Shown here piece by piece: positions 17,423 through 26,228 of a stretch of 43,895 nt of DNA. The first letter of the stretch is position 1. Every line of letters starts with the position of its first letter. The notes beneath the pieces are model-generated. The model did not search any database and was not told the DNA's origin. It worked only from the letters and a program-made list of their open reading frames with translations. A program made the translations under genes and the position numbers. This DNA is from an uncultured Bacteroidota bacterium (GTDB taxonomy: Bacteria; Bacteroidota; Bacteroidia; Flavobacteriales; Flavobacteriaceae): assembly GCA_902581145.1 (NCBI GenBank), contig CACHNE010000011.1:1-43895 (forward strand), written 5' to 3'.

Positions 17423-18760
17423 TTAACCTATTTCTTTTTTCATTAAATCTAATCCTTCTCTAATAATACTTTGATGAGGTTGCTTGGAGACACAAATAAA
17501 TTCTGTCAAAGCAAAATCTTCAGGTGATACCTCATACATTCCCAATGCCTCCATTTCATCTAAATCTTTGTACATGCAAGCTTTCAAAATTTGCATTGGA
17601 TAGATATCTAAGGGAAATACTTCTTCAAACGAGCCAGTCACAACAAATGCCCTGTGCTCACCATTGGTATTTGTATTTAAATCATATTTTTTATTTGGAA
17701 ATAACCATGAAAAAGTAAGTGCTCTGGAAACAGAAAACTTTTCAAACATTGGTTTTGCCCATCCAAACAAGTCATAATCATTGCCCTCTGGAATCGCAGT
17801 GATTTCATTACTGTAATGCCTTAAATGTCCATTCAAGTTTATCATTGTTCCAGTAAAAACATTTCCTGATATTATTCTTGAATTCTTCTCATTTAAGTTT
17901 AGAAAAGTTGAAATATTTGAACCAGCAAGTGTTTTGTAATATTTTGGTTTAGAAATAGAAGAACCTACCAAAGCAACAATTCTATCAGGTGAAAATTTAC
18001 CATTTAATATTGTATTACCAATTATAGCTAAGTCTGGCAGATTTAAAGTCCAAACAGTGTCCCCTTTATTAATTGGTGAAACCTTATTAATGATTGTACT
18101 AAGATTACCAGCGGGGTGTGGTCCAGAAACATTGTGAATTATCACATCGTTTAATTCTCTTAGAAAGCTATTACTCTCTTTTCTTAGTGAAATATTGACA
18201 GAACCTTTAGTTAGTTTTGACAAATGCTTTATGGCTTCGATAATATTTTCTTTTTGGTCTTTTGTAATAAAGTCATAATCCGCTGAAAGTGGAGACGAAT
18301 CAAATCCAGAAATAAAGATTTCTTTTGGACTAGATTCAGGATCCGCAATTACATCATAGGGTCTTTGCTTTATGTAAGTCCATAATCCATTTTCTGATAA
18401 ATAATCGATAATATCTGATGAATTTTCAGATTTTAATTTTTTAATTTTTTTGTAAGTAATCTCCTTGTCTGCATGAATTTTTATCTCCAACACTCTTCTT
18501 CTTTCTCCTCTTACTATTTCTTTAATTTTTCCAGAAACGGGTGAAACAAATTTTACTTTTTCGGAATTTTTATCAAAAAATAAAATGTCACCAGCCTTAA
18601 CTGAATCATTTTCTTTAACAACTAACTTTGGAAAAACGCCGTGAAAATCTGCAGGATAAACAGCAAAATCTTGTGAAAATTTAGCTTGTTCAATTTCATT
18701 TGAAGGTTTACCAACTAATTTTAAATCTAAACCTTTTTTTACAATAATGTCCATTGACAT
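17423..18760 (-). CDS. nqrA: Na+-NQR subunit A (quinone-binding)
   Basis: First gene of the operon; 445 residues, as in the Vibrio enzyme. Cytoplasmic subunit in contact with NqrB and involved in quinone reduction. Seen: GLDLKLVGKP near the start, the biotinyl-lipoyl-like N-terminal part VKENDSVKAGDILFFDKN, VSGPHPAGNLSTIINKVSP, and RHYSNEITAIPEGNDYDLFGWAKP. A second ATG two codons in (18754) is an equally possible start. A two-part promoter (TTG, 20 bp, TATTTTTG) lies about 35 bp upstream and probably drives all seven genes to apbE. Confidence 0.97.
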   Translation of the reverse strand: MSMDIIVKKGLDLKLVGKPSNEIEQAKFSQDFAVYPADFHGVFPKLVVKENDSVKAGDILFFDKNSEKVKFVSPVSGKIKEIVRGERRRVLEIKIHADKEITYKKIKKLKSENSSDIIDYLSENGLWTYIKQRPYDVIADPESSPKEIFISGFDSSPLSADYDFITKDQKENIIEAIKHLSKLTKGSVNISLRKESNSFLRELNDVIIHNVSGPHPAGNLSTIINKVSPINKGDTVWTLNLPDLAIIGNTILNGKFSPDRIVALVGSSISKPKYYKTLAGSNISTFLNLNEKNSRIISGNVFTGTMINLNGHLRHYSNEITAIPEGNDYDLFGWAKPMFEKFSVSRALTFSWLFPNKKYDLNTNTNGEHRAFVVTGSFEEVFPLDIYPMQILKACMYKDLDEMEALGMYEVSPEDFALTEFICVSKQPHQSIIREGLDLMKKEIG

Positions 18761-18795
18761 AAACCTGGTAGTTAGCTTAATAATAAATTTCGCTG

Positions 18796-18826
18796 CAAAA
18801 ATAAGCCAATATTGAAGATCTTACAA
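18796..18826 (-). promoter_or_regulatory. nqr operon promoter (-33 TTG and -7 TATTTTTG)
   Basis: Reading on the minus strand, TTG (CAA at 18824-18826) is followed after 20 bp by TATTTTTG (CAAAAATA at 18796-18803). This fits the Bacteroidota housekeeping consensus of TTG, 17-23 bp, TAnnTTTG. Predicted start near 18791, leader about 30 nt. Confidence 0.65.
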
Positions 18827-18853
18827 TTAATTTTTAATTATTTTTAGTAAGAT
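18818..18853. repeat. Inverted repeat between nqrA and the T9SS plug gene
   Basis: Perfect 7-bp arms ATCTTAC (18818-18824) and GTAAGAT (18847-18853), 22 bp apart, with an inner AATTA/TAATT pair. The left arm touches the nqrA -33 element. On the + strand the right arm runs into T residues, but the expected start for the plug gene lies inside the repeat, so a terminator is unlikely; an operator is possible. Confidence 0.35.
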
Positions 18854-18867
18854 TTTTTAACAAAAAA

Positions 18868-20115
18868 ATGAAAAAAAGATTCATTCTTCTTAGTGCATTA
18901 TTTTTATCGTTTAAATTTATTTTTTCTCAATCAATAAACCCTGACCATGTTAAGTCAATTTCCTTCCAAAAGCAAAATGAGAATAAATATTCCAACCTCT
19001 TTGTTGGAACAATTAATGAAAGGTTTTCCTTATCATTTGATGTTTTATCAGGGCTAGAGCATGACCTGTATTATGTAATTGAACATTGTGATTTTGATTG
19101 GGAAAAATCTCAACTTATTAAATCAGAATATATTCAAGGTTTTGACGATGTAAAAATTGACAACTACTCAAGTAGTTTTAACACATATCAAATTTATACA
19201 AACTACAACATTAGTTTCCCAAATTCTAATACAAGTTTCAAAAAATCTGGAAACTACATAATTAAAATAGTAGACGAATATGGTGATGAAATCTTTAGAA
19301 GAAAGTTCATCCTTTATGAAAATTTGGTAACAGTTCAGACAGAAATTAAGAGGTCTCGAGAAATAGAATTTATTAACGAAAAGCAAGTTGTTAACTTTGA
19401 AATAAACCCAATAAATATCCAGCTAAACAACCCCAGCAGAACAGTTAAAGTAAAAGTTTTTAAAAACAACGAATTAAATTATTCGGTTGATAATATCAAA
19501 CCGCAATATAATATGGGTCGAAAACTGATTTACAAATACGATAAAGAATTGAGTTTTTGGGGAGGAAATGAATATCTTTTTTTTGAAAATAAATTTGTAA
19601 GAAATACAAGTATCAATATAAGAGGTTTTGATTTAGAGGATATTTACAGTAATTTCTTGTACGAAGATTTTTCGAGAAAAAACAGAAAATACACTTACAA
19701 TCCTGACATCAATGGCGGGTTTTTATTTAATGTAAATAATTCATCTAATGCAGAATTTGAAGCCGATTATGTAAACATTCATTTTTATCTACAAAAACCT
19801 CAAGCTTTTGATTCAGAAAATAAAATATACGTTGTTGGTGATTTCAACAATTATGAAATAAGCGATGAGTATTTAATGGAATATAATTCTAGATACAATT
19901 TGTTTGAGTTAGTTTTAAAATTAAAACAAGGATTTTATAACTATAAATACATAGCAGTTAATAAAGAGAAAAAAATAATTCACGGAGAAATAAGCGGAAA
20001 TTTTGACGAAACCGAAAATGAATATAACGTGATTGTTTACTACAGAAACTATGGGGAAAGATTTGACAGAGTTGTGGGTGTAGGAAAAGGTCTTTCTCAA
20101 TTCATAACCAACTGA
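18868..20115 (+). CDS. Type IX secretion system plug protein (DUF5103 family)
   Basis: 415 residues with an N-terminal signal peptide (MKKRFILL...FIFSQ). The body matches the DUF5103 family; its flavobacterial member was identified as the Plug that closes the periplasmic side of the SprA translocon of T9SS. Seen: VIEHCDFDWEKSQLIKSEYI, YSSSFNTYQIYTNYNISFPN, NYIIKIVD, and GRKLIYKYDKELSFWGGNEY, followed by a C-terminal E-set-like part, VVGDFNNY ... GFYNYKYIA. Divergent from nqrA and upstream of apaG. A TATTTTTA sequence at 18839-18846 resembles a weakened -7 box. Other T9SS pieces in the window are PorT and two cargo proteins. Confidence 0.85.
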   Translation: MKKRFILLSALFLSFKFIFSQSINPDHVKSISFQKQNENKYSNLFVGTINERFSLSFDVLSGLEHDLYYVIEHCDFDWEKSQLIKSEYIQGFDDVKIDNYSSSFNTYQIYTNYNISFPNSNTSFKKSGNYIIKIVDEYGDEIFRRKFILYENLVTVQTEIKRSREIEFINEKQVVNFEINPINIQLNNPSRTVKVKVFKNNELNYSVDNIKPQYNMGRKLIYKYDKELSFWGGNEYLFFENKFVRNTSINIRGFDLEDIYSNFLYEDFSRKNRKYTYNPDINGGFLFNVNNSSNAEFEADYVNIHFYLQKPQAFDSENKIYVVGDFNNYEISDEYLMEYNSRYNLFELVLKLKQGFYNYKYIAVNKEKKIIHGEISGNFDETENEYNVIVYYRNYGERFDRVVGVGKGLSQFITN

Positions 20116-20144
20116 AAAAAATTCATTATTTTTAGTACCATATT

Positions 20145-20531
20145 ATGGTAACACAAATAACCAAAGGCATTAAGATTTCTGTAGATACCGAATTTCAAGG
20201 AACCTACTATAAAGACACCAAGCTTCTTTATGCTTTTGAATATTCAATTTCCATAGAAAACCAAAGTTCAGATGTTGTTCAGCTTAATTCAAGACATTGG
20301 GTAATTTTAGACTCACTAAATAACGATGAAGTTGTAAATGGTGAGGGAGTAATTGGAAAAAAACCTGTTCTGCAGCCAGGAAAAATTCACAATTACAAAT
20401 CAGGATGCTTACTATCCTCCCCTTTTGGAGCAATGTATGGTTATTACAGAATGATAAATCTAAATTCTACAAAAAAATTTAATGTAATTATTCCATCCTT
20501 TAAGCTGAGTGCTCCATTTGCACTAAATTAA
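20145..20531 (+). CDS. apaG: ApaG domain protein
   Basis: 128 residues, single ApaG/F-box-associated Ig-like domain. In enterobacteria ApaG is tied to Co2+ resistance and Mg2+ efflux, but its biochemistry is unclear. Seen: VDTEFQGTYYKD, YSISIENQSSDVVQLNSRHWVILDS, VNGEGVIGKKPVLQPGKIHNYKSGC and GAMYGYYRM, all strongly typical. A TATTTTTA variant -7 box (20127-20134) lies 10 bp before the ATG, hinting at a very short leader. Sits between the T9SS plug gene and pruA. Confidence 0.93.
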   Translation: MVTQITKGIKISVDTEFQGTYYKDTKLLYAFEYSISIENQSSDVVQLNSRHWVILDSLNNDEVVNGEGVIGKKPVLQPGKIHNYKSGCLLSSPFGAMYGYYRMINLNSTKKFNVIIPSFKLSAPFALN

Positions 20532-20578
20532 AAGTATTATAAAAATTAGTTGTATTTTCACACACCAAATTGACAATT

Positions 20579-22207
20579 ATGAGCACAGGTTTTTTTAAGG
20601 TCCCAAAGGCTAAAAATGAAGTAGTTAAATCTTACATTACAGGATCGAAAGAAAGGGATGAAATTCAAAAGACATATAAAGAGATGATAAACTCTTTCAC
20701 GGAAGTTCCGATGTATATCAATGGAAAAGATGTAAAATCAGAAAATAAAAAACAAATTAGTCCTCCACATGATCACCAAAAAATAGTTGGTGAATACTAC
20801 ATCGCTGAGCCAAAACATATTGATGATGCTATTGAATCAGCATTAGCTGCGAAAGAAAATTGGGAAAACATGTCATGGGAAAATAGAGCTGCAATATTTC
20901 TTAAGGCTGCTGAATTAATTGCTGGACCCTATAGATCTAAAATAAATGTAGCAACTATGATTGGCCAATCAAAAACAGTTCATCAAGCTGAAATAGATTC
21001 AGCTTGTGAGTTAATTGATTTTTTAAGGTTTAACGTTGAATTTGTTACTCAAATTTATAGCAATCAACCTGAAAGTGATGGTGATGCATGGAATAGAGTT
21101 GAGTATAGAGCATTAGAGGGTTTTGTTTACGCAGTAACCCCATTTAATTTTACTGCAATAGCAGGAAATTTACCAACTTGTATGGCTATGTTAGGTAACG
21201 TTGTTCTTTGGAAACCTAGTAGCACACAAATTTTATCTACAAAAGTAATTATTGATGTTCTGAAGGAAGCTGGCCTTCCAGATGGTGTAATAAATGCTGT
21301 TTATGGAAATGCTGCTTTGATTACAGAGAAAGCTTTGTCTCATAAAGAATTCAGCGGATTACACTTCACAGGATCAACATCTGTATTTAATAGTTTTTGG
21401 AAGACTATTGGTGAGAATATCGCTAACTATAATACTTATCCAAAAATTGTAGGTGAGACAGGTGGTAAAGACTTTATTCTTGCTCACCAATCTGCAAATC
21501 CTAGACAAGTCTCGACAGCAATTACAAGAGGAGCTTTTGAATTTCAGGGACAAAAATGTAGTGCTGCTTCTAGAGGCTATATTTCAGAATCTATTTGGAA
21601 CAAAGTAAGAGGATATCTTGAAGATGATTTAAAATCTATCTCTATGGGATCTCCCGAAAATTTTGAAAATTTTGTCACTTCTGTAATTGATGAAAAATCA
21701 TTTGATAAAATATCACAGTATATTGACGGTGCTAATGATTCTGATAGTGCCGAAGTTATTATCGGTGGTTCATATGACAAATCAAAAGGTTATTTTATCG
21801 AACCAACTGTAATTTTAACATCTGATCCAAATTATGTGACAATGAGGGAGGAAATATTTGGACCGGTTATGACTATATATGTCTTTAAAGATTCAGAATT
21901 TGATAAAACTCTAAATTTAGTAGACAAGACTAGTGAATACGCATTAACCGGCGCAATTCTTGCTGGTGATAGATATATAATTGAAAAGGCAACTAAATTA
22001 CTAAAAAATTCAGCTGGTAACTTCTATATAAACGATAAACCAACTGGTGCTGTTGTTGGAAAACAGCCTTTTGGTGGTGCCAGAGGATCCGGAACAAACG
22101 ATAAAGCTGGCAGTATGTTAAACCTACTAAGATGGGTGTCGCCAAGATTAATAAAAGAAACTTTTGTAACACCAACAGACTACAGATATCCTTTTTTAAA
22201 AAAGTAA
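20579..22207 (+). CDS. pruA: L-glutamate gamma-semialdehyde dehydrogenase (1-pyrroline-5-carboxylate dehydrogenase)
   Basis: NAD+-dependent second step of proline breakdown, giving glutamate. I take ATG 20579 (542 residues) over a TTG at 20570. Aldehyde dehydrogenase fold with VTPFNFTAIAGNLPTCMAML, VLWKPSS, GLHFTGSTSVF, the Glu in GETGGKD, and the catalytic Cys in GAFEFQGQKCSAASR; EIFGPV and PFGGARGSGTNDKAG follow. Single-domain form without a proline dehydrogenase fusion; no putA partner in the window. Ends one base from the Omp28-like gene on the other strand. Confidence 0.96.
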   Translation: MSTGFFKVPKAKNEVVKSYITGSKERDEIQKTYKEMINSFTEVPMYINGKDVKSENKKQISPPHDHQKIVGEYYIAEPKHIDDAIESALAAKENWENMSWENRAAIFLKAAELIAGPYRSKINVATMIGQSKTVHQAEIDSACELIDFLRFNVEFVTQIYSNQPESDGDAWNRVEYRALEGFVYAVTPFNFTAIAGNLPTCMAMLGNVVLWKPSSTQILSTKVIIDVLKEAGLPDGVINAVYGNAALITEKALSHKEFSGLHFTGSTSVFNSFWKTIGENIANYNTYPKIVGETGGKDFILAHQSANPRQVSTAITRGAFEFQGQKCSAASRGYISESIWNKVRGYLEDDLKSISMGSPENFENFVTSVIDEKSFDKISQYIDGANDSDSAEVIIGGSYDKSKGYFIEPTVILTSDPNYVTMREEIFGPVMTIYVFKDSEFDKTLNLVDKTSEYALTGAILAGDRYIIEKATKLLKNSAGNFYINDKPTGAVVGKQPFGGARGSGTNDKAGSMLNLLRWVSPRLIKETFVTPTDYRYPFLKK

Positions 22208-22208
22208 A

Positions 22209-23240
22209 TTAGTTAAAATCTTGAAATTCAGAAACCACTGCTGATTGTGAGTTTATTGTTGTGTTTTCTGAGTCAACTACAAAAGCAACTATAGCTGAGT
22301 CATCAATTTGTAATGATGAACTTGAAATATCCAATGAAAATGTTTTTGTAATATCATCATAGGGTTGCGTATTGTCAAAATTATCACCCAAAATGTTAGT
22401 GAAGCTATGTACCAAAACATCATTGTGAATATAGTTTTCTATTGGATTACCCATTTCATAAAAATAACTAGTATCGTCAAAATTAAGATAGTTGGCCTGA
22501 TCGGCAATTAGACCGTTCTGGATTAAATAAACAACTAATTTATGATTAACTAAAGCATCTGAAGAGACAAAACGCACACTGACATTTAAGCTATTATTTT
22601 CAATATTACTATCAATTGAAATAGCTAAATTATTTACTGTATTTATAAAATCATCAATAAAATTTATATCGTAAGGCTCAACCCATTCTAAGGTTCTATT
22701 TATTCTTGACTCAGGTAATCCAAATGGACCTAATGCACTGGTTAACTCCTGTTCTTGAGGTAAAGCAAATTGATCATTTTGATGAGTGGCTACTACAGTA
22801 ATATTTTCGGAGTATAGCTCTCTCGCTTGTTCTATCGCGAGTTTTACAGGTGGACAGTAGCCACACCATGTTCCTGTAAAATCTTCTAACAATACTTTAT
22901 TAATAGGGTTAACTACATTGTAACTCATTAGCTCAGTGTTAAACAACTGATTATTCACTGCATATTCGGCATAAACATTGTAGCTACCAGTTTCATTATG
23001 AATAATCTGGTTTCCTGAAATTTCTAATCCATCAACATAAAAAATTGAAATTTCCGATACATCATTTTGATTTTGATCAAAAACATGAAATTCTATATTT
23101 TGACCAAGAATGTAGGAACTTTTTAAATTTAGACCAGTAACAATTTCTGGCTCTGAAACTAAACTGGAAAAGTCCTCTTGATTACTACAACCAAAAAGAA
23201 GAAATGTAATGAAAACAGATAAAGAAAATTTTATTTTCAT
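22209..23240 (-). CDS. Omp28-like lipoprotein with thioredoxin-type CGYC motif
   Basis: I start at ATG 23240 (343 residues) rather than 23285, because this gives a clean lipoprotein signal, MKIKFSLSVFITFLLFGC (lipid Cys18). An Ig/PKD-like region (about 35-110) is followed by a thioredoxin-like Omp28 domain: LLEDFTGTWCGYCPPVK with Cys126 and Cys129. These and the lipid Cys are the only cysteines. FGLPESRINR resembles the cis-Pro segment of thioredoxin folds. No T9SS tail. It should sit on the membrane facing the periplasm or surface. The divergent TlpA-like gene starts 78 bp away, implying a shared control region. Confidence 0.85.
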   Translation of the reverse strand: MKIKFSLSVFITFLLFGCSNQEDFSSLVSEPEIVTGLNLKSSYILGQNIEFHVFDQNQNDVSEISIFYVDGLEISGNQIIHNETGSYNVYAEYAVNNQLFNTELMSYNVVNPINKVLLEDFTGTWCGYCPPVKLAIEQARELYSENITVVATHQNDQFALPQEQELTSALGPFGLPESRINRTLEWVEPYDINFIDDFINTVNNLAISIDSNIENNSLNVSVRFVSSDALVNHKLVVYLIQNGLIADQANYLNFDDTSYFYEMGNPIENYIHNDVLVHSFTNILGDNFDNTQPYDDITKTFSLDISSSSLQIDDSAIVAFVVDSENTTINSQSAVVSEFQDFN

Positions 23241-23317
23241 ATTTAAATTTTTCAAATTTACATATTTTGAAAAATAAATTAACAATATTAAAAAAGAAAG
23301 TATATTTACATCTGTTT

Positions 23318-23806
23318 ATGAAAAGAACTTTATTTTTTTTAATCTTATTTGTATCATTCAATACATTTTCACAAAAAACCATACCGAACATATTTCTTAG
23401 TAATTTTGAAGGTGAGAAAACCAAAATTTATGATGCTATCGAGGACGATAAAATTACAGTAATCTCTCTCTGGGCAACTTGGTGTGTTCCTTGCATTAAA
23501 GAACTTGATGCAATTAATGAAGTTTATGATGATTGGAAAGAGGAATTAGAATTTAATTTTATTGCTGTTAATGTAGATGATAGTAGATCAGTTAAACGTG
23601 CCAGAGCGCTTGTAAACGGAAAAGCTTGGCCTTACAAAATATTTCTAGACTCTAACCAGGATTTTAAAAGAGCACTTGGAACATCATTTATCCCTCAAAC
23701 CCTCATAGTAAAAGACAGAAAAATATTATATCAACACACTGGTTATCAGCCTGGTGATGAAGATTATCTTTTTGAAAAATTAAATATATATGCAGATTCA
23801 AATTAA
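23318..23806 (+). CDS. Exported TlpA-like thioredoxin-fold protein
   Basis: I start at ATG 23318 (162 residues), giving the signal peptide MKRTLFFLILFVSFNTFSQ; an ATG at 23267 would bury it behind 17 basic residues. Thioredoxin fold with ISLWATWCVPCIKEL (Cys56, Cys59, the only cysteines), FNFIAVNVDD, and a cis-Pro region TSFIPQTLIVKD. Acts in the periplasm, probably reducing or checking disulfides of envelope proteins. TATATTTA 10 bp upstream of the start codon is a near -7 box. The gene overlaps the following DUF6029-like gene by 17 bp, strong evidence for joint translation and function. Confidence 0.9.
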   Translation: MKRTLFFLILFVSFNTFSQKTIPNIFLSNFEGEKTKIYDAIEDDKITVISLWATWCVPCIKELDAINEVYDDWKEELEFNFIAVNVDDSRSVKRARALVNGKAWPYKIFLDSNQDFKRALGTSFIPQTLIVKDRKILYQHTGYQPGDEDYLFEKLNIYADSN

Positions 23807-25439
23807 ATTATTAGCAATTTTTATTTGTTTACCCTTTATATCTCAATCCCAAGAAAACACCTTTATTTATGGAAGTTTTGAAAGCAACTCTCAATACTTA
23901 AATGATGATGAGGGTTTAAATTTTTATGCACCCTCCGATAATTTTCGATCAAATAATTATTTACAATTAGATTTTCAAAATGGAAACTTTTCATTCGGAA
24001 TTCAATATGAGAGCTATTTACCAAGTGCCCTACTTGGTTATTCCGATATATTCGATAATAATGAAGGAATAGCTCAATATTATTTCAAATATGAAAATAC
24101 AAATAGTGAAATTACCGTAGGTTCATTTTATGAGCAATTTGGAAATGGACTTGTTTTTAGAACATGGGAGGATAGGCAACTGGGAATTAATAATTCTTTA
24201 AGGGGAATAAGATATAGATTTTCTCCTTTAAAAGAAATTGAAATTTCAGCAATTCATGGAAAACAACGATTTGGTTTTGAATATTCAAATTCTGTAATTT
24301 CTGGGGTCAACTCTAATATTGATATTTCTGAAATTATTAATCTGGATAAATTTAGTTTTAATATAGGTGTTAGCCATTTAAACAGATATCAAAAATTAGA
24401 TGCTGGTTTTGGAGAACCTGAAAATGTTAATGTAAGCGGAGCAAGGTTAGACATATTCTATCAAGATTTTTATATCAATGCTGAACTAGCAAAAAAAAAT
24501 AAAGATGTTATTGCTAATGAAGGTGAAATATTATCGGAAAGAATGTATGATGGGACTGCGCTACAAATTGATGTTGGGTACTCAAAAAAAGGATTTGGAC
24601 TAAACTCATCTATGAGAAGATTAGAAAATTTTAGTTTTTACAGTGACAAACTTGCTGAAGGCAATATCTACAATCAGCAGACTTTAAGCTTTTTACCTGC
24701 TCTAACAAAGCAACAAGATTATTTGTTAACCAACATATACGTATACAATTCACAACCAAGATTAGTTATTAATAACATTGAAAAAAGAGTTGGAGAAATT
24801 GGATTTCAAAATGATATATTCTACTCTTTTAAAAAAGAGAGTTTTCTTGGAAAATATAGAACTAAGTTAGCCATTAATTTTTCTTATTGGGGTGCTGTCG
24901 GAGCTGAATTTATGGATGATGAGTCTTATAATGTTGATTTTGTGGGAAAAGGAAATAAATACTACCAAGACTTTAATATTGAAGTAAAAAATAGATGGAA
25001 CAAAAGGCTTAGTAGCACAATAACTTTTCTTGATCTTTCAATCGATAAAGGAGTAACTTTAGGTGGGCCTGTTGGAGTTGACGGTAATATTGATGCTCAA
25101 GTTGGAGTTTTTGAGATTAATGCTAAAGATGGCAAAAACAGAAACAACAGGATTGTCTTACAACATTTATGGACTAATGATGATAGAAAAGAATGGTTAG
25201 GTTTTGTTTATGAAATTGGAATAAATAATAATCTGAATTTTTTCATTTCTGATATATGGAACTATGGCAACTCTGAAAAGCTTCACTACTACAATTTTGG
25301 AGGAAGCTATTCAAAGGGAAATATAAGATTGGGTGCTAACTATGGTAGACAAAGAGGTGGACTAGTTTGTATCGGTGGAGTTTGCAGGTTTGTTCCAGAA
25401 AGCAACGGCTATAATGTAAGTTTATCTTACTCTTTTTAA
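23790..25439 (+). CDS. DUF6029-like outer-membrane beta-barrel protein
   Basis: 549 residues with signal peptide (MQIQIKLLAIFICLPFISQSQ). The rest is rich in alternating aromatic/polar strands and ends VSLSYSF, with the C-terminal Phe of outer-membrane barrels. I believe it belongs to DUF6029; its function is unknown. The mature chain has only two cysteines, C527 and C532, in RGGLVCIGGVCRF in the last hairpin, likely a disulfide at the barrel surface or a redox site. Its start lies inside the TlpA-like gene (17 bp overlap) and its end overlaps the small T9SS cargo gene by 4 bp. A short GTAAG/CTTAC hairpin plus T-run spans its stop (25416-25437), a weak terminator candidate. Confidence 0.75.
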   Translation: MQIQIKLLAIFICLPFISQSQENTFIYGSFESNSQYLNDDEGLNFYAPSDNFRSNNYLQLDFQNGNFSFGIQYESYLPSALLGYSDIFDNNEGIAQYYFKYENTNSEITVGSFYEQFGNGLVFRTWEDRQLGINNSLRGIRYRFSPLKEIEISAIHGKQRFGFEYSNSVISGVNSNIDISEIINLDKFSFNIGVSHLNRYQKLDAGFGEPENVNVSGARLDIFYQDFYINAELAKKNKDVIANEGEILSERMYDGTALQIDVGYSKKGFGLNSSMRRLENFSFYSDKLAEGNIYNQQTLSFLPALTKQQDYLLTNIYVYNSQPRLVINNIEKRVGEIGFQNDIFYSFKKESFLGKYRTKLAINFSYWGAVGAEFMDDESYNVDFVGKGNKYYQDFNIEVKNRWNKRLSSTITFLDLSIDKGVTLGGPVGVDGNIDAQVGVFEINAKDGKNRNNRIVLQHLWTNDDRKEWLGFVYEIGINNNLNFFISDIWNYGNSEKLHYYNFGGSYSKGNIRLGANYGRQRGGLVCIGGVCRFVPESNGYNVSLSYSF

Positions 25440-26179
25440 GGAATAAATATTTTTTTTGAAGTTAATTGACCCTCATCTGATTCAAAAGATAAAATAACAG
25501 GCATTTTAGAAATGTTTTTAATATCAATTGAATTATTTCCTATCGTTATTGAATTTTTAGAAATAACTCTTCCTGTAAGATCATAAATTTTTAAAGATAG
25601 ATTTGATTCAGAACTTACAAATAATCTGTTATTTATCAGAAAATAAACCAGCTTTAGTCCATCCAAATTGTCTAAGCCTAGAGAAGGTGAATAATAGTAA
25701 TTTATGTAATATTCAGTTTCTAATTCAGCAATACTAGCCACCTCATCACCATTTTCATCAACCATAAAAAATCTAAATGAATATTCAATTGGGTTTTCCC
25801 CATCTCCAGGATTTTGATTAAAAAAATGATCGCCCGATGAAATCTGGGTCTCCCCTGGCTGTATTGTTACATAAGACGATAGCGGATAAGTTAACCCAAT
25901 ATCGACCGAATAATAACACTCGCCAAAACAAAATTCCATAAGGGTTCCATCTGAACCCGAAATGGAAATTACTTCTGCTTTCAAATTAATAGGCTCATTT
26001 GTAAGGTTTCTGGCAAAAAAATTAAAAGATGCTTCAGGGTACTCAATGCTGGTAAATTCTAAAGTAGTTTGGTTTGCAATAACATTTGTATTAGAATCCT
26101 CCAAAACAAAAGCATAATCAACTTGTGAAAACATAGTCTGAGTAAATATTAAAATAATAATGATTTTGATATTTTTCAT
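25436..26179 (-). CDS. Small secreted protein with type A T9SS sorting domain
   Basis: 247 residues: signal peptide (MKNIKIIIILIFTQTMFSQ), an Ig-like beta domain (about 20-165), then a C-terminal type A sorting domain (SLKIYDLTGRVISKNSI ... KKIFIP) that routes it through T9SS to the cell surface. The mature protein has just two cysteines, Cys84 and Cys88 (MEFCFGECYY), apt for one disulfide. I recognise no further family. It shares a 49-bp divergent promoter region with the Omp28-T9SS gene and converges on the DUF6029-like gene with a 4-bp overlap. Confidence 0.8.
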   Translation of the reverse strand: MKNIKIIIILIFTQTMFSQVDYAFVLEDSNTNVIANQTTLEFTSIEYPEASFNFFARNLTNEPINLKAEVISISGSDGTLMEFCFGECYYSVDIGLTYPLSSYVTIQPGETQISSGDHFFNQNPGDGENPIEYSFRFFMVDENGDEVASIAELETEYYINYYYSPSLGLDNLDGLKLVYFLINNRLFVSSESNLSLKIYDLTGRVISKNSITIGNNSIDIKNISKMPVILSFESDEGQLTSKKIFIP

Positions 26180-26195
26180 CTTTATAAAAGTTATA

Positions 26196-26211
26196 TATAT
26201 TTACAAATATA
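26196..26211. promoter_or_regulatory. Back-to-back divergent -7 boxes
   Basis: TATATTTA (26196-26203, + strand, one base off TAnnTTTG) directly abuts CAAATATA (26204-26211), which is TATATTTG on the minus strand. Together they form a near-palindrome of 16 bp. Predicted starts lie about 26208 (+) and 26199 (-), so the two polymerases would occupy the same DNA. Confidence 0.5.
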
Positions 26212-26228
26212 ACCCTTATTATTATAAG

